From Acidobacteriota bacterium (GTDB lineage: Bacteria > Acidobacteriota > Thermoanaerobaculia > UBA5066 > Gp7-AA6), in the NCBI GenBank assembly GCA_027307335.1, contig DAHUXD010000049.1:1-64000 (forward strand): a DNA stretch of 64,000 nucleotides, written 5' to 3'. Under the pieces are notes generated by a model that searched no databases, was not told the origin of the DNA, and saw only the letters and a program-made list of their open reading frames with translations. Shown piece by piece: positions 42,765-50,147 of the stretch. Position 1 is the stretch's first letter. Each line of letters opens with the position of its first letter. Made by a program: the position numbers and the translations under genes.

Positions 42765-44210
42765 ATGTCGAACCCTGTCCCGATCACGGTGGCCCGCGGC
42801 GACGGCATCGGCCCGGAGATCATGGCCGCGACCCTCCACATCCTGAAGGAAGCCGGGGCCCGCCTCGCGATCGAGGAGATCGAGATCGGCGAGAAGATCT
42901 TCCTCGCCGGCAACAGCGCCGGCATCGCGCCGGAGGCCTGGGAGTCGCTGCGCCGCACGAAGGTGTTCCTCAAGGCGCCGATCACGACGCCCCAGGGCGG
43001 CGGGTTCAAGAGCCTGAACGTCACGGCGCGCAAGGCGCTCGGCCTCTACGCCAACGTGCGGCCCTGCGTGTCCTATTACCCGTTCGTCGCGACGAAGCAC
43101 CCGAAGATGGACGTCGTCATCGTCCGCGAGAACGAGGAGGACCTCTACGCGGGCATCGAGTACCGGCTGACGCCCGACGTCTACCAGTGCCTGAAGCTCA
43201 TCACGCGCCCGGGATCCGAGAAGATCGTCCGCTACGCGTTCGAGTACGCTCGCCGGCACAGCCGCAAGAAGGTCACCTGCTTCACCAAAGACAACATCAT
43301 GAAGATGACCGACGGGCTGTTCCACAAGGTGTTCGACGAGATCGGCGCCGAGTACCCCGACATCGAGAAGGAGCACTGGATCGTCGACATCGGCGCGGCG
43401 AAGCTCGCCGACTCGCCCGAGGCGTTCGACGTGATCGTGATGCCGAACCTCTACGGCGACATCCTCTCCGACGTCGCCGCGCAGATCGCCGGCTCGGTCG
43501 GCCTCGCGGGCTCCGCCAACATCGGCGAGCTGTGCGCGATGTTCGAGGCGATTCACGGCTCGGCCCCGCGCCGCGCCGGGCAGAACCTCGCGAACCCGTC
43601 CGGCCTCCTGCTCGGGGCGGTCATGATGCTCGTCCACATCGGGCAGCCCGACATCGCGCAGAAGGTCCACAACGCGTGGCTCGCGACGATCGAGGAGGGG
43701 ATCCACACCTACGACATCCACAAGGAGGGCACGAGCAAGCAGAAGGTCGGCACGAAGGAGTTCGCCGAGGCCGTCGTCGCCCGCCTCGGGAAGCTGCCCC
43801 AGAAGCTGAAGGCGGTCGGCTACGGCGCGACCCGTCCGGCGGTCCCGGCGGCGCCGCGCCCGCCCGCGAGGCGCGCCGTCCAGAAGACGGTCGGCGTGGA
43901 CGTCTACGTCGGCTGGGTGAACCCGGACACCGACGCGCTCGCCAAGCGGCTCCAGCCGCTCGCCGCGCCCGGATTCGAGCTGAAGCTGCTGACGTCCCGC
44001 GGCATCAAGGTGTGGCCGGACGGACAGCCCGAGATCGCGAAGGCCGACGAGTGCCGCTGCCGCTTCCTCGGCAACGGCACCGGCGTCAAGCACAAGGACA
44101 TCGTGGCGCTGCTGGGGCGGATCGCCGACGCGGGCCTCGACTTCGTGAAGACCGAGACGCTCTCCGAGTTCGACGGAGAGCGCGGATTCTCGCTCGGTCA
44201 GGGAGAATGA
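42765..44210 (+). CDS. icd: Isocitrate dehydrogenase, long Thermus-like form
   Basis: 481 residues. The isocitrate/isopropylmalate dehydrogenase core includes ARGDGIGPEIM, VRENEEDLYAGIEYR, the catalytic lysine region FTKDNIMK, NLYGDILSD and HGSAPRRAG. Residues after about 345 form a linker rich in Pro/Ala/Arg and a C-terminal ~130-residue domain (VDVYVGWVNPDTDALAKRL, ADECRCRFLGNGTG), as in the long enzyme of Thermus. It converts isocitrate to 2-oxoglutarate in the citric acid cycle. The cofactor-pocket motif reads SAPRRAGQN where NADP enzymes have Lys-Tyr, so cofactor choice should be tested. It ends 4 nt before purE, so the two may be cotranscribed. Confidence 0.9.
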   Translation: MSNPVPITVARGDGIGPEIMAATLHILKEAGARLAIEEIEIGEKIFLAGNSAGIAPEAWESLRRTKVFLKAPITTPQGGGFKSLNVTARKALGLYANVRPCVSYYPFVATKHPKMDVVIVRENEEDLYAGIEYRLTPDVYQCLKLITRPGSEKIVRYAFEYARRHSRKKVTCFTKDNIMKMTDGLFHKVFDEIGAEYPDIEKEHWIVDIGAAKLADSPEAFDVIVMPNLYGDILSDVAAQIAGSVGLAGSANIGELCAMFEAIHGSAPRRAGQNLANPSGLLLGAVMMLVHIGQPDIAQKVHNAWLATIEEGIHTYDIHKEGTSKQKVGTKEFAEAVVARLGKLPQKLKAVGYGATRPAVPAAPRPPARRAVQKTVGVDVYVGWVNPDTDALAKRLQPLAAPGFELKLLTSRGIKVWPDGQPEIAKADECRCRFLGNGTGVKHKDIVALLGRIADAGLDFVKTETLSEFDGERGFSLGQGE

Positions 44211-44214
44211 CGGC

Positions 44215-44709
44215 ATGACGTCCGCCGGAGCGCCGCTCGTCGGCATCCTCATGGGATCGAAGTCGGACTGGGAGACGATGCGCCACGTCTCCGAGACGCT
44301 CGCGAAGTTCGGCGTGCCGAGCGAGAGCCGGGTGCTCTCGGCGCACCGCACGCCGAAGGAGACGTCGGAGTACGTGACGGGCGCCGCGGGCCGCGGCATC
44401 GAGGTGCTCGTCGCGGGGGCCGGCGGCGCGGCGCACCTGGCCGGCGTCGCCGCGGCGCACACGACGCTGCCGGTCCTCGGCATCCCGATGGAGAGCGCGT
44501 CGCTGAAGGGACTCGACTCGCTCCTCTCGACCGTGCAGATGCCCGGAGGCATTCCGGTCGCGACGTTCGCGATCGGCAAGCCCGGCGCCGTCAACGCGGC
44601 GCTCTTCGCGGTCGCCGTGCTCGCGGGCAAGCGCCCCGAACTCTCGCAGAAACTCGCGCAGTTCCGGGCGGACCAGGCCGCGAAGATCCTCGAGGAGAAG
44701 CTCGGCTAG
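44215..44709 (+). CDS. purE: N5-carboxyaminoimidazole ribonucleotide mutase
   Basis: 164 residues, the normal size. Conserved PurE motifs: ILMGSKSDWETM (substrate loop), VLSAHRTPKE with the catalytic His, AGAGGAAHLAGVAAAHT and GIPMESASLKGLDSLLSTVQMPGGIPVA-type loop. It converts N5-CAIR to CAIR in purine synthesis, so a PurK partner is expected elsewhere. The ATG lies 4 nt after the icd stop with no separate ribosome binding site, suggesting coupling. Confidence 0.95.
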   Translation: MTSAGAPLVGILMGSKSDWETMRHVSETLAKFGVPSESRVLSAHRTPKETSEYVTGAAGRGIEVLVAGAGGAAHLAGVAAAHTTLPVLGIPMESASLKGLDSLLSTVQMPGGIPVATFAIGKPGAVNAALFAVAVLAGKRPELSQKLAQFRADQAAKILEEKLG

Positions 44710-44713
44710 TACC

Positions 44714-44800
44714 CGCGGCGAGAAAACGCCGCGCCCCATGGCACGGAGCACGCGAAGCGTGGGCCGGGCCGTGGAGTCACACGCGGCGAGGAAACGCGCC
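44714..44800. other. Structured gene-free DNA after purE
   Basis: The 158-nt gap between purE and the TPR gene begins with a 7-bp hairpin, CGCGGCG and CGCCGCG around AGAAAA (44714-44733), and has a second, similar CGCGGCGAGGAAACGCG about 60 nt on, with GCACGGAGCACGCGAAGCGTG between. The first stem may end the icd-purE transcript. No coding character. Confidence 0.45.
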
Positions 44801-44830
44801 CCCGTCCGACCGGACAGTTCCCTCCTGCCT

Positions 44831-44836
44831 TAGAAT
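44831..44836 (+). promoter_or_regulatory. -10 element TAGAAT for the TPR gene
   Basis: TAGAAT lies 31 nt before the ATG at 44868, giving a leader of about 25 nt that holds GGGAGG. This shows a normal leadered start in the same genome as the leaderless ones. Confidence 0.45.
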
Positions 44837-44867
44837 GAGGACGGCGCCGTCCGGCGCGGGAGGATTC

Positions 44868-45356
44868 ATGGACTTCCAGGAGTACGCCGACGAAGAACTG
44901 CTCGAGGAGGGCCGCGAGGCGACCAAGCGCGAGCAGTGGACCCAGGCCCGGGAGCTCCTGAGCGAGTACGTGCGCCGGTTCGCCGTTCGCCGGGAGAACG
45001 TCCCGGCCTCCGCGATGGCGAGCTACGCCCTCTCCCTCGCGCAGACCAAGGAGACGCGGCTCGGCCTCGATCTCTGCCGGAAGGCCCAGTACGCGGATCC
45101 GCGCAATCCCCACATCTTCTGGTGCCTGGCCCAGATCCACCTCATCGGCAAGTCCCGCAAGGAGGCGATCGAGGCCGTGGAGAAGGGCCTGCGCGCCTCG
45201 CCCGACAACTTCGTGCTCCTCCGGATGCGCCGGCGCCTGGGCGTCCGGCAGCCGCCGCCCCTCCCCTTCCTGGACCGCCGGCACGGCCTGAACGTGCGCC
45301 TCGGGCGGATCATCCACAGGCTGAAGGGGTCGCCGGCGGTGATGATTCCGGTCTAG
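44868..45356 (+). CDS. TPR-like protein of unknown function
   Basis: 162 residues, soluble and helical. Two or three TPR-like helix pairs can be traced: EEGREATKREQWTQARELL, ASAMASYALSLAQT with LGLDLCRKAQYADPRNPHIF, and LIGKSRKEAIEAVEKGLRASPDNF. The end is basic and Pro-rich (RRLGVRQPPPLPFLDRRHG). No signal peptide or membrane helix, so it is probably a cytoplasmic adaptor. GGGAGG 6 nt before ATG 44868 decides the start over a possible ATG at 44835. No family name can be given. Confidence 0.78.
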   Translation: MDFQEYADEELLEEGREATKREQWTQARELLSEYVRRFAVRRENVPASAMASYALSLAQTKETRLGLDLCRKAQYADPRNPHIFWCLAQIHLIGKSRKEAIEAVEKGLRASPDNFVLLRMRRRLGVRQPPPLPFLDRRHGLNVRLGRIIHRLKGSPAVMIPV

Positions 45357-45470
45357 CCAAGCGGATCCTCTCCCCCGCGTCGGCCTGACTCTCTCCGCTC
45401 GAGCTCTTGCCGTTCATCCCCCGTTCATCGGAACCGAGAGAAGCTTCGTCTCTGAAAGGAGACGACGACC

Positions 45471-46403
45471 ATGTCTCATTCGAAGATTCGAGTGCATCGG
45501 TTCCTCGCCGTCGTCGCGGCGCTGCTTCTCCTCCCGGCGGCGCAGGGTTTCGCGGCCAAGAGCAAGTCCTCGAAGGTCGACCTGAACACCGCAACCCAGG
45601 AGCAGCTCGAGGCGCTTCCCGGCATCGGCTCCGCGTACGCGAAGAAGATCATCGACGGACGGCCGTACTCCTCGGTCGCCGACCTCTCGAAGGCGGGCGT
45701 CCCCGCGTCGACGATCGACAAGATCTCGTCGATGGTGACGGTCTCGAAGTCGAAGGCGAAGTCCAAGGAGAAGGCGGCGTCGAGCGAGAAGTCGACCGCG
45801 TCCGAGAAGCCGGCGGCGTCCGAGAAGCCGGCGGCCTCGTCGAAGTCGGCGAGCGCCGAGAAGTCGTCGAAGGAGGCCACGGCCTCGAAGAGCGGCAAGG
45901 AGGCGCCGGCCTCGCCGGTCGACCTGAACACCGCGTCGGAGAAGGAGCTCGAGGCGCTCCCCGGCGTCGGATCCGCGACGGCGAAGAAGATCGTCTCGGG
46001 ACGTCCCTACGCGTCGGTCTCGGACCTTTCGAAGGCGGGCGTGTCCGCCAGCACGATCTCGAAGATCTCCTCGATGGTCACAGTGAGCTCGGCCGCGGCG
46101 GCCTCGTCCACGAGCGCGGCCTCGAAGAAGGCCTCGGCTCCCGCCGGCGGCGCGACGGAGTCGGCGCCCTCCTCGAGCGGATCGCAGAAGATGGCGCCGA
46201 AGGCCGCGGGCGCGGGCAGCGGCCCGACCGAGGCCCGTCAGGCTCCCGCGAAGGGCATGGTCTGGGTCAACACCGCGACCAAGGTCTACCACTACGAGGG
46301 AGACCAGTGGTACGGCAAGACCAAGGAAGGCAAGTTCATGACCGAGCAGGACGCGATCAAGTCGGGTTACCGCGCCTCCAAGGAAGGCGCGCCGAAGCAG
46401 TAG
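45471..46403 (+). CDS. Secreted tandem helix-hairpin-helix (ComEA-like) protein with low-complexity linkers
   Basis: 310 residues. A signal peptide (about 1-29, FLAVVAALLLLPAAQGFAA) is followed by two ComEA-type HhH units: VDLNTATQEQLEALPGIG (about 36-95) and VDLNTASEKELEALPGVG (about 150-205). They are near duplicates and each ends with the same SKAGV...STI.KISSMVTVS. Linkers are Lys/Ser/Ala/Glu-rich, like histone H1 tails. The last ~45 residues are a separate unit (GMVWVNTATKVYHYEGDQWY, FMTEQDAIKSGY). It probably binds double-stranded DNA outside the inner membrane, as ComEA does in uptake, but it lacks the usual single-domain layout. A strong terminator follows. Confidence 0.85.
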   Translation: MSHSKIRVHRFLAVVAALLLLPAAQGFAAKSKSSKVDLNTATQEQLEALPGIGSAYAKKIIDGRPYSSVADLSKAGVPASTIDKISSMVTVSKSKAKSKEKAASSEKSTASEKPAASEKPAASSKSASAEKSSKEATASKSGKEAPASPVDLNTASEKELEALPGVGSATAKKIVSGRPYASVSDLSKAGVSASTISKISSMVTVSSAAAASSTSAASKKASAPAGGATESAPSSSGSQKMAPKAAGAGSGPTEARQAPAKGMVWVNTATKVYHYEGDQWYGKTKEGKFMTEQDAIKSGYRASKEGAPKQ

Positions 46404-46425
46404 CGCTCGTTCGATCCTCTTCCGC

Positions 46426-46462
46426 GGACCGCGCTCTCCGGGGGCGCGGTCCGTTTTCGTTT
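46426..46462 (+). terminator. Intrinsic terminator after the HhH gene
   Basis: CGGACCGCGC (46426-46435) pairs perfectly with GCGCGGTCCG (46444-46453), followed by TTTTCGTTTTC. It lies 22 nt after the stop codon. Confidence 0.8.
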
Positions 46463-46472
46463 TCGGGTGGCC

Positions 46473-46511
46473 CAAAACGAAAGGGGCGGCGCAGCTTCCC
46501 TGCACCGCCCC
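46473..46511 (-). terminator. Intrinsic terminator after the lipoprotein gene
   Basis: GGGGCGGCGCA (46483-46493) pairs with TGCACCGCCCC (46501-46511) with one G-U pair. On the minus strand it is followed by TTTCGTTTTG. It lies 25 nt after the stop at 46537 and is back-to-back with the terminator of the convergent HhH gene. Confidence 0.75.
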
Positions 46512-46536
46512 CTGGAAGACGAGTTGCGCCGGAGCG

Positions 46537-47151
46537 CTAGGGATTCTCTTCCTTGATCTGCATGAGCCGCGTCGGCTGGCCCATGTAGTTGTTGACCTCG
46601 ATCTTGCCCGTTTCCTTGTCGATCGAGGCCATGCCCTGGCCGATGACCTTGCCCTCGCCCTTGCCGCTCTTGTCGAAGCGCATCTCGACGACGCCGAGGT
46701 CGTACTTCTGCATCGCCCCCGGCGCGACCGCGCCCCCGAACGAGATCGGCCGGTTCGTCGCGAGCACGACCTGCTTCGTGCCGTCCGGAAGCGTGTTCTC
46801 ACGGGCGTAGAAGAGCGCGTAGGCGAGCGTGCCCTGCGTGTAGATGTAGCCCACCTGAGGGAGCTGGCTCATGTCCGCGACGAGCTGCTCGTTGCCCTCC
46901 GTCTTCAAAATATTGATCAGGGCCGTACGCTCCGCGTCCGTGGACCAGCGGTAGATGCCGATCGTCACGGTCGTTCCACCGCCGCCGCCCAGCATGTTGA
47001 GGGCCCAGGCCGAGTAGACGACGATCGGTTTCGGGCCGTCGACGGCATGTACGCCACCCTTCGGCGGCGTTGACGAAGCCGAGGACGAACAGCCGAAAAC
47101 GGAGGTCAGAATCACGAGGCACACACCGAGGACGGTCACCTTCTTGCCCAT
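46537..47151 (-). CDS. Putative lipoprotein of unknown function
   Basis: 204 residues. A lipoprotein signal ends SVFGC with Cys21, then a Ser/Pro spacer. The mature part alternates strands and helices and has a poly-Gly loop (MLGGGGGTTVTIGIYRW), DAERTALINILKTEGN, and a C-terminal EVNNYMGQPTRLMQIK strand. No family recognised. It is probably periplasm-facing at the outer membrane. GGAG lies 8 nt before ATG 47151, with TATAGA further up as candidate -10. It is divergent from the lipocalin gene across 123 nt, so the two envelope lipoproteins share a regulatory region. Confidence 0.75.
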   Translation of the reverse strand: MGKKVTVLGVCLVILTSVFGCSSSASSTPPKGGVHAVDGPKPIVVYSAWALNMLGGGGGTTVTIGIYRWSTDAERTALINILKTEGNEQLVADMSQLPQVGYIYTQGTLAYALFYARENTLPDGTKQVVLATNRPISFGGAVAPGAMQKYDLGVVEMRFDKSGKGEGKVIGQGMASIDKETGKIEVNNYMGQPTRLMQIKEENP

Positions 47152-47198
47152 GCAAACTCCTCTCTCATTGGGAGCGGCCGGACGCGGCCGGTTGGGAG

Positions 47199-47204
47199 AC
47201 TCTA
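47199..47204 (-). promoter_or_regulatory. -10 element TATAGA for the lipoprotein gene
   Basis: TATAGA on the minus strand lies 47 nt before the ATG at 47151, giving a leader with a GGAG ribosome binding site. Confidence 0.35.
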
Positions 47205-47259
47205 TAACGCCCGGTTCCACGACCGTGCGTTTTCACCGTTCTTCCTGCTCCCGACCCGC

Positions 47260-47265
47260 TACACT
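47260..47265 (+). promoter_or_regulatory. -10 element TACACT for the lipocalin gene, leaderless candidate
   Basis: TACACT lies 9 nt before ATG 47275 (3 nt before an in-frame GTG at 47269). No Shine-Dalgarno sequence. Confidence 0.45.
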
Positions 47266-47274
47266 GGCGTGGCC

Positions 47275-47805
47275 ATGCGCCGCCGCCGCCTCGCCGCGCT
47301 GCTGGTCGTGGCCCTGTCGGGGCCGTGGCTCGGCTGCCGCTCGGGGCGCCTCGAACCGATCCGCGTGCCGAAGGTGGACCTGGAGCGCTTCATGGGCGAG
47401 TGGTACGTGATCGCTCAGATTCCGACGCCGTTCGTCAAGAGCGCCTACAACGCGGTCCAGACGTACCAGCTGAACGCCGACGGCACGATCTCGACCACGT
47501 TCAAGTACCGCGAGGGCGGCTTCGACGGGAAGGAGAAGACGCTCACGCCTCGGGGCTATGTCAACGCGGACGGTTCGAACGCAAAGTGGGGCCTGCAGTT
47601 CGGACCCATTCTCGCCGAATACCTCATCGGGTTCGTCAGCCCCGACTACTCCGAGACGATCATCGCCCGCAACAGCCGCGACTTCGTGTGGATCATGGCG
47701 CGGACGCCCGTCATCTCCTCCGCCGACTACGACGTTCTGGTCTCGAAGATCGCGGCGTGGGGCTACGACACCGAGCATCTCGAGAAGATTCCCCAGCGCT
47801 GGTAG
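47275..47805 (+). CDS. blc: Outer-membrane lipocalin (Blc-like)
   Basis: 176 residues. A lipoprotein-type signal (RRRRLAALLVVALSGPWLGC, lipobox-like LGC) is followed by the lipocalin signature FMGEWYVIAQIPTPF and the barrel strands, with NAVQTYQLNADGTI, SPDYSETIIARN and WIMARTPVIS typical of the Blc group. Bacterial lipocalins bind lysophospholipids or fatty acids and are linked to membrane repair. The first ATG at 47275 is used; an in-frame GTG two codons upstream is possible. Ends 89 nt before the MMPL gene. Confidence 0.9.
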   Translation: MRRRRLAALLVVALSGPWLGCRSGRLEPIRVPKVDLERFMGEWYVIAQIPTPFVKSAYNAVQTYQLNADGTISTTFKYREGGFDGKEKTLTPRGYVNADGSNAKWGLQFGPILAEYLIGFVSPDYSETIIARNSRDFVWIMARTPVISSADYDVLVSKIAAWGYDTEHLEKIPQRW

Positions 47806-47894
47806 CGCGCTCTCCGGAAAACACGTTCCCGGATCGGAGGGGGCATGCCATGATCCCTCGCGAATGAGACGGCCGCGCTCGCCCGGGATCCCGC

Positions 47895-50147
47895 GTGTCC
47901 GCTGAACCCGCGCGCCGAGGCTCGCTGCGGGCCTTCGCCTCGCGCTGGCCCGAGGCGGTCGTCCGGCATCCGTGGCTGCTCGCCGGTATCTGGCTCGCCG
48001 TGGCGGCCGTCCTCGTGCCGCAGGCGATCCACATCGAGCGTCGGCTCGAGGTCGCGGCACACATGCCCCGCGAAGAGGCGCAGCGCGTCCACGACGACCT
48101 GCAGCGCCGCTTCCGCTCGCCGTTCACGGACCGCGTCCTGCTCGTCGTCGAGGGCGTGCCGGTCCCGACGACGTCGGAGGGCCGCGAGGCGCTCGAGACG
48201 ATCGTGCGGGAAATCAAGAAGGTGCCCGGTGTCGCGGGCACGCTCTCTTCCCTCGACACTCGCGACCCGATCTTCGCCGGCAAGAACGGCGGCTTCCTCG
48301 TGGTCGTCGGGCTCGACTCGAAGGGCAAGCCCGTCGAAGACCTCCTGCCGGGTCTTCGCGACACGACCCGAGCGCTCACCGACAAACTGAGGCCGTCTTT
48401 TCCACAGGTGTGGCTCGGCTGGACCGGCGAGGTGCCGCTGAATTTCGACCTGCGGATCGCGAGCGCGGCCGACGCGCGCGCCGCGGAGCTCCGGGTCCTG
48501 CCGCTCACCCTCCTGCTGCTGCTCCTCGCGTTCGGGGGCGCGCTCGCCGCGGTCCTTCCGCTCGGCGTCGGCCTCTTCTCGATCGCGCTCGCCCTCGGAG
48601 TGGCGGGCTGGCTCGCGCGCCACTTCACGATCTCGATCTTCATCCAGACGATCACCTCGATGATCGGCCTGGGGCTCGGCGTCGACTACGCCCTGCTGAC
48701 CGTGAGCCGCTTCCGCGAGGCTCTCGCGACGCGCGGCTCCGCCCGGGCCGCGGGCGAGGAGGCGGCGCGCCGCGCCGGATGGACGATCCTCCTGTCGGCG
48801 TTCCCGGTCACGATCGGCTTCGCCGCGCTCCTGACGATCCCGCTCTCGGAGCAGAGCTCCGTCGGGCTGGCGGGGCTCCTGGTGACGCTCTTCGCCCTGC
48901 TCCTGTCCGTGACGCTGCTCCCGGCCGTGCTCGCCCTCCTCGGCCACCGCATCGACTGGCTGCGCCTGCGCCGCGCGAGTCCCGTGCGCGCCGCGGAGGG
49001 CTCGGATCGGTGGCGGCACTGGGGGCGCCGCATCACGCGCCGGCCCGTGCTCGCCCTCGTGGTCGCCTCGGCGCCGCTGCTCCTGCTCGCCGCGCAGGCG
49101 CGGCGGCTCGACACCGGGATTCCGTTCGGCGACTGGCTGCCCAGGGGCTCGGAGTCGGTCCGCGCGTACCGCGCGCTGCAGACGATGGGCCGCGAGAACC
49201 TGATCCACTCGCTGAGGGTCGTCCTCGACCTCCCGCCGGGCGTGAAGCTCGACAGCGAGGAGGGCTGGGACGCGGCGGTGCGCCTCTACCGGAAGCTCAA
49301 GTCGGACGACCGCTTCGAGCGCATCCAGTGCCTGCCCGCGATCTTCGACCGTCCGGACGGGCTGCGATTCCTCCCGCTGCTGTCTCCGGCCGTCCGCCGG
49401 ACTCTCGAGGCGAGCGACGGGAGCGCCACCCTCTTCGAGTCCATTCCCGCCGAACGCCTCACCCCGCGCGAGCAGGGAGCGCTCGCGCGCGAGCTGCGCA
49501 CCTGGAACGTCGTGGCGATCACGGGGCTGTCCGGCACGCGGATGAGCGTCGGCGGCCGGCCCGCGTTCGACGCCGACTACGAGGACGTCGTGGCGCGGCA
49601 CTTCCGCCGGGTCGTCGTCCTCGTCGTCGTGTGCACGTTCCTCGCGCTGTTCGCCGGATTCCGCTCCTTGCTCGTCGCGGTCAAGGCGGTGCTCCTGAAC
49701 CTGCTGTCGGTGGGCGCCTCCTTCGGGGCGCTCGTCCTCGTGTTCCAGGAGGGGTACGGCGCGCGCTGGTTCGGCCTCGACGGGCCGACGGGCAGCATCT
49801 TTCCGATCATCCCGGTGCTCGTCTTCTGCATCGTGTTCGGGCTCTCGATGGACTACGAGGTGATCCTCGTCGCTCGCGTCGCCGAGGCGCGGCGGAGCGG
49901 GCTCGGCGAGTCGGATGCGATCGCCGAGGGGCTCGCGCGGACCGCCACCGTCATCACGAGCGCGGCCGCCATCATGATCGCGGTCTTCGCGGCGTTCACG
50001 CTCGGGAGCTTTCTTCCGATCAAGATGCTCGGCTTCGCGCTGTCGGTCGCCGTCCTGATCGACGCGATCGCCGTGCGGATGGTCATCGGGCCCGCGCTGC
50101 TGCGCCTCGCGGGCCGCTGGAACTGGTGGCCGGGCGGACTCGATTAG
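47895..50147 (+). CDS. MMPL/RND-superfamily transporter
   Basis: 750 residues with two copies of the six-helix MMPL unit and two periplasmic domains. First unit: VVRHPWLLAGIWLAVAAVLV, then helices with LPLTLLLLLLAFGG, GLGLGVDYALLTVSRFREA (the family's conserved GxGxDY) and PLSEQSSVGLAGLLV. Second unit: VFCIVFGLSMDYEVILVARV and VLIDAIAVRMVIGPALLRL. Members export lipids, hopanoids or siderophores using the proton gradient. The GTG start at 47895 has no good ribosome binding site. The next gene overlaps its stop. Possible cargo: a lipid or glycolipid, given the adjacent membrane glycosyltransferase and lipocalin. Confidence 0.92.
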   Translation: MSAEPARRGSLRAFASRWPEAVVRHPWLLAGIWLAVAAVLVPQAIHIERRLEVAAHMPREEAQRVHDDLQRRFRSPFTDRVLLVVEGVPVPTTSEGREALETIVREIKKVPGVAGTLSSLDTRDPIFAGKNGGFLVVVGLDSKGKPVEDLLPGLRDTTRALTDKLRPSFPQVWLGWTGEVPLNFDLRIASAADARAAELRVLPLTLLLLLLAFGGALAAVLPLGVGLFSIALALGVAGWLARHFTISIFIQTITSMIGLGLGVDYALLTVSRFREALATRGSARAAGEEAARRAGWTILLSAFPVTIGFAALLTIPLSEQSSVGLAGLLVTLFALLLSVTLLPAVLALLGHRIDWLRLRRASPVRAAEGSDRWRHWGRRITRRPVLALVVASAPLLLLAAQARRLDTGIPFGDWLPRGSESVRAYRALQTMGRENLIHSLRVVLDLPPGVKLDSEEGWDAAVRLYRKLKSDDRFERIQCLPAIFDRPDGLRFLPLLSPAVRRTLEASDGSATLFESIPAERLTPREQGALARELRTWNVVAITGLSGTRMSVGGRPAFDADYEDVVARHFRRVVVLVVVCTFLALFAGFRSLLVAVKAVLLNLLSVGASFGALVLVFQEGYGARWFGLDGPTGSIFPIIPVLVFCIVFGLSMDYEVILVARVAEARRSGLGESDAIAEGLARTATVITSAAAIMIAVFAAFTLGSFLPIKMLGFALSVAVLIDAIAVRMVIGPALLRLAGRWNWWPGGLD

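Noticed and set aside
44706-45317. Minus-strand frame opposite the TPR gene
   Set aside because: The plus-strand frame has a strong ribosome binding site, a -10 element and TPR periodicity.
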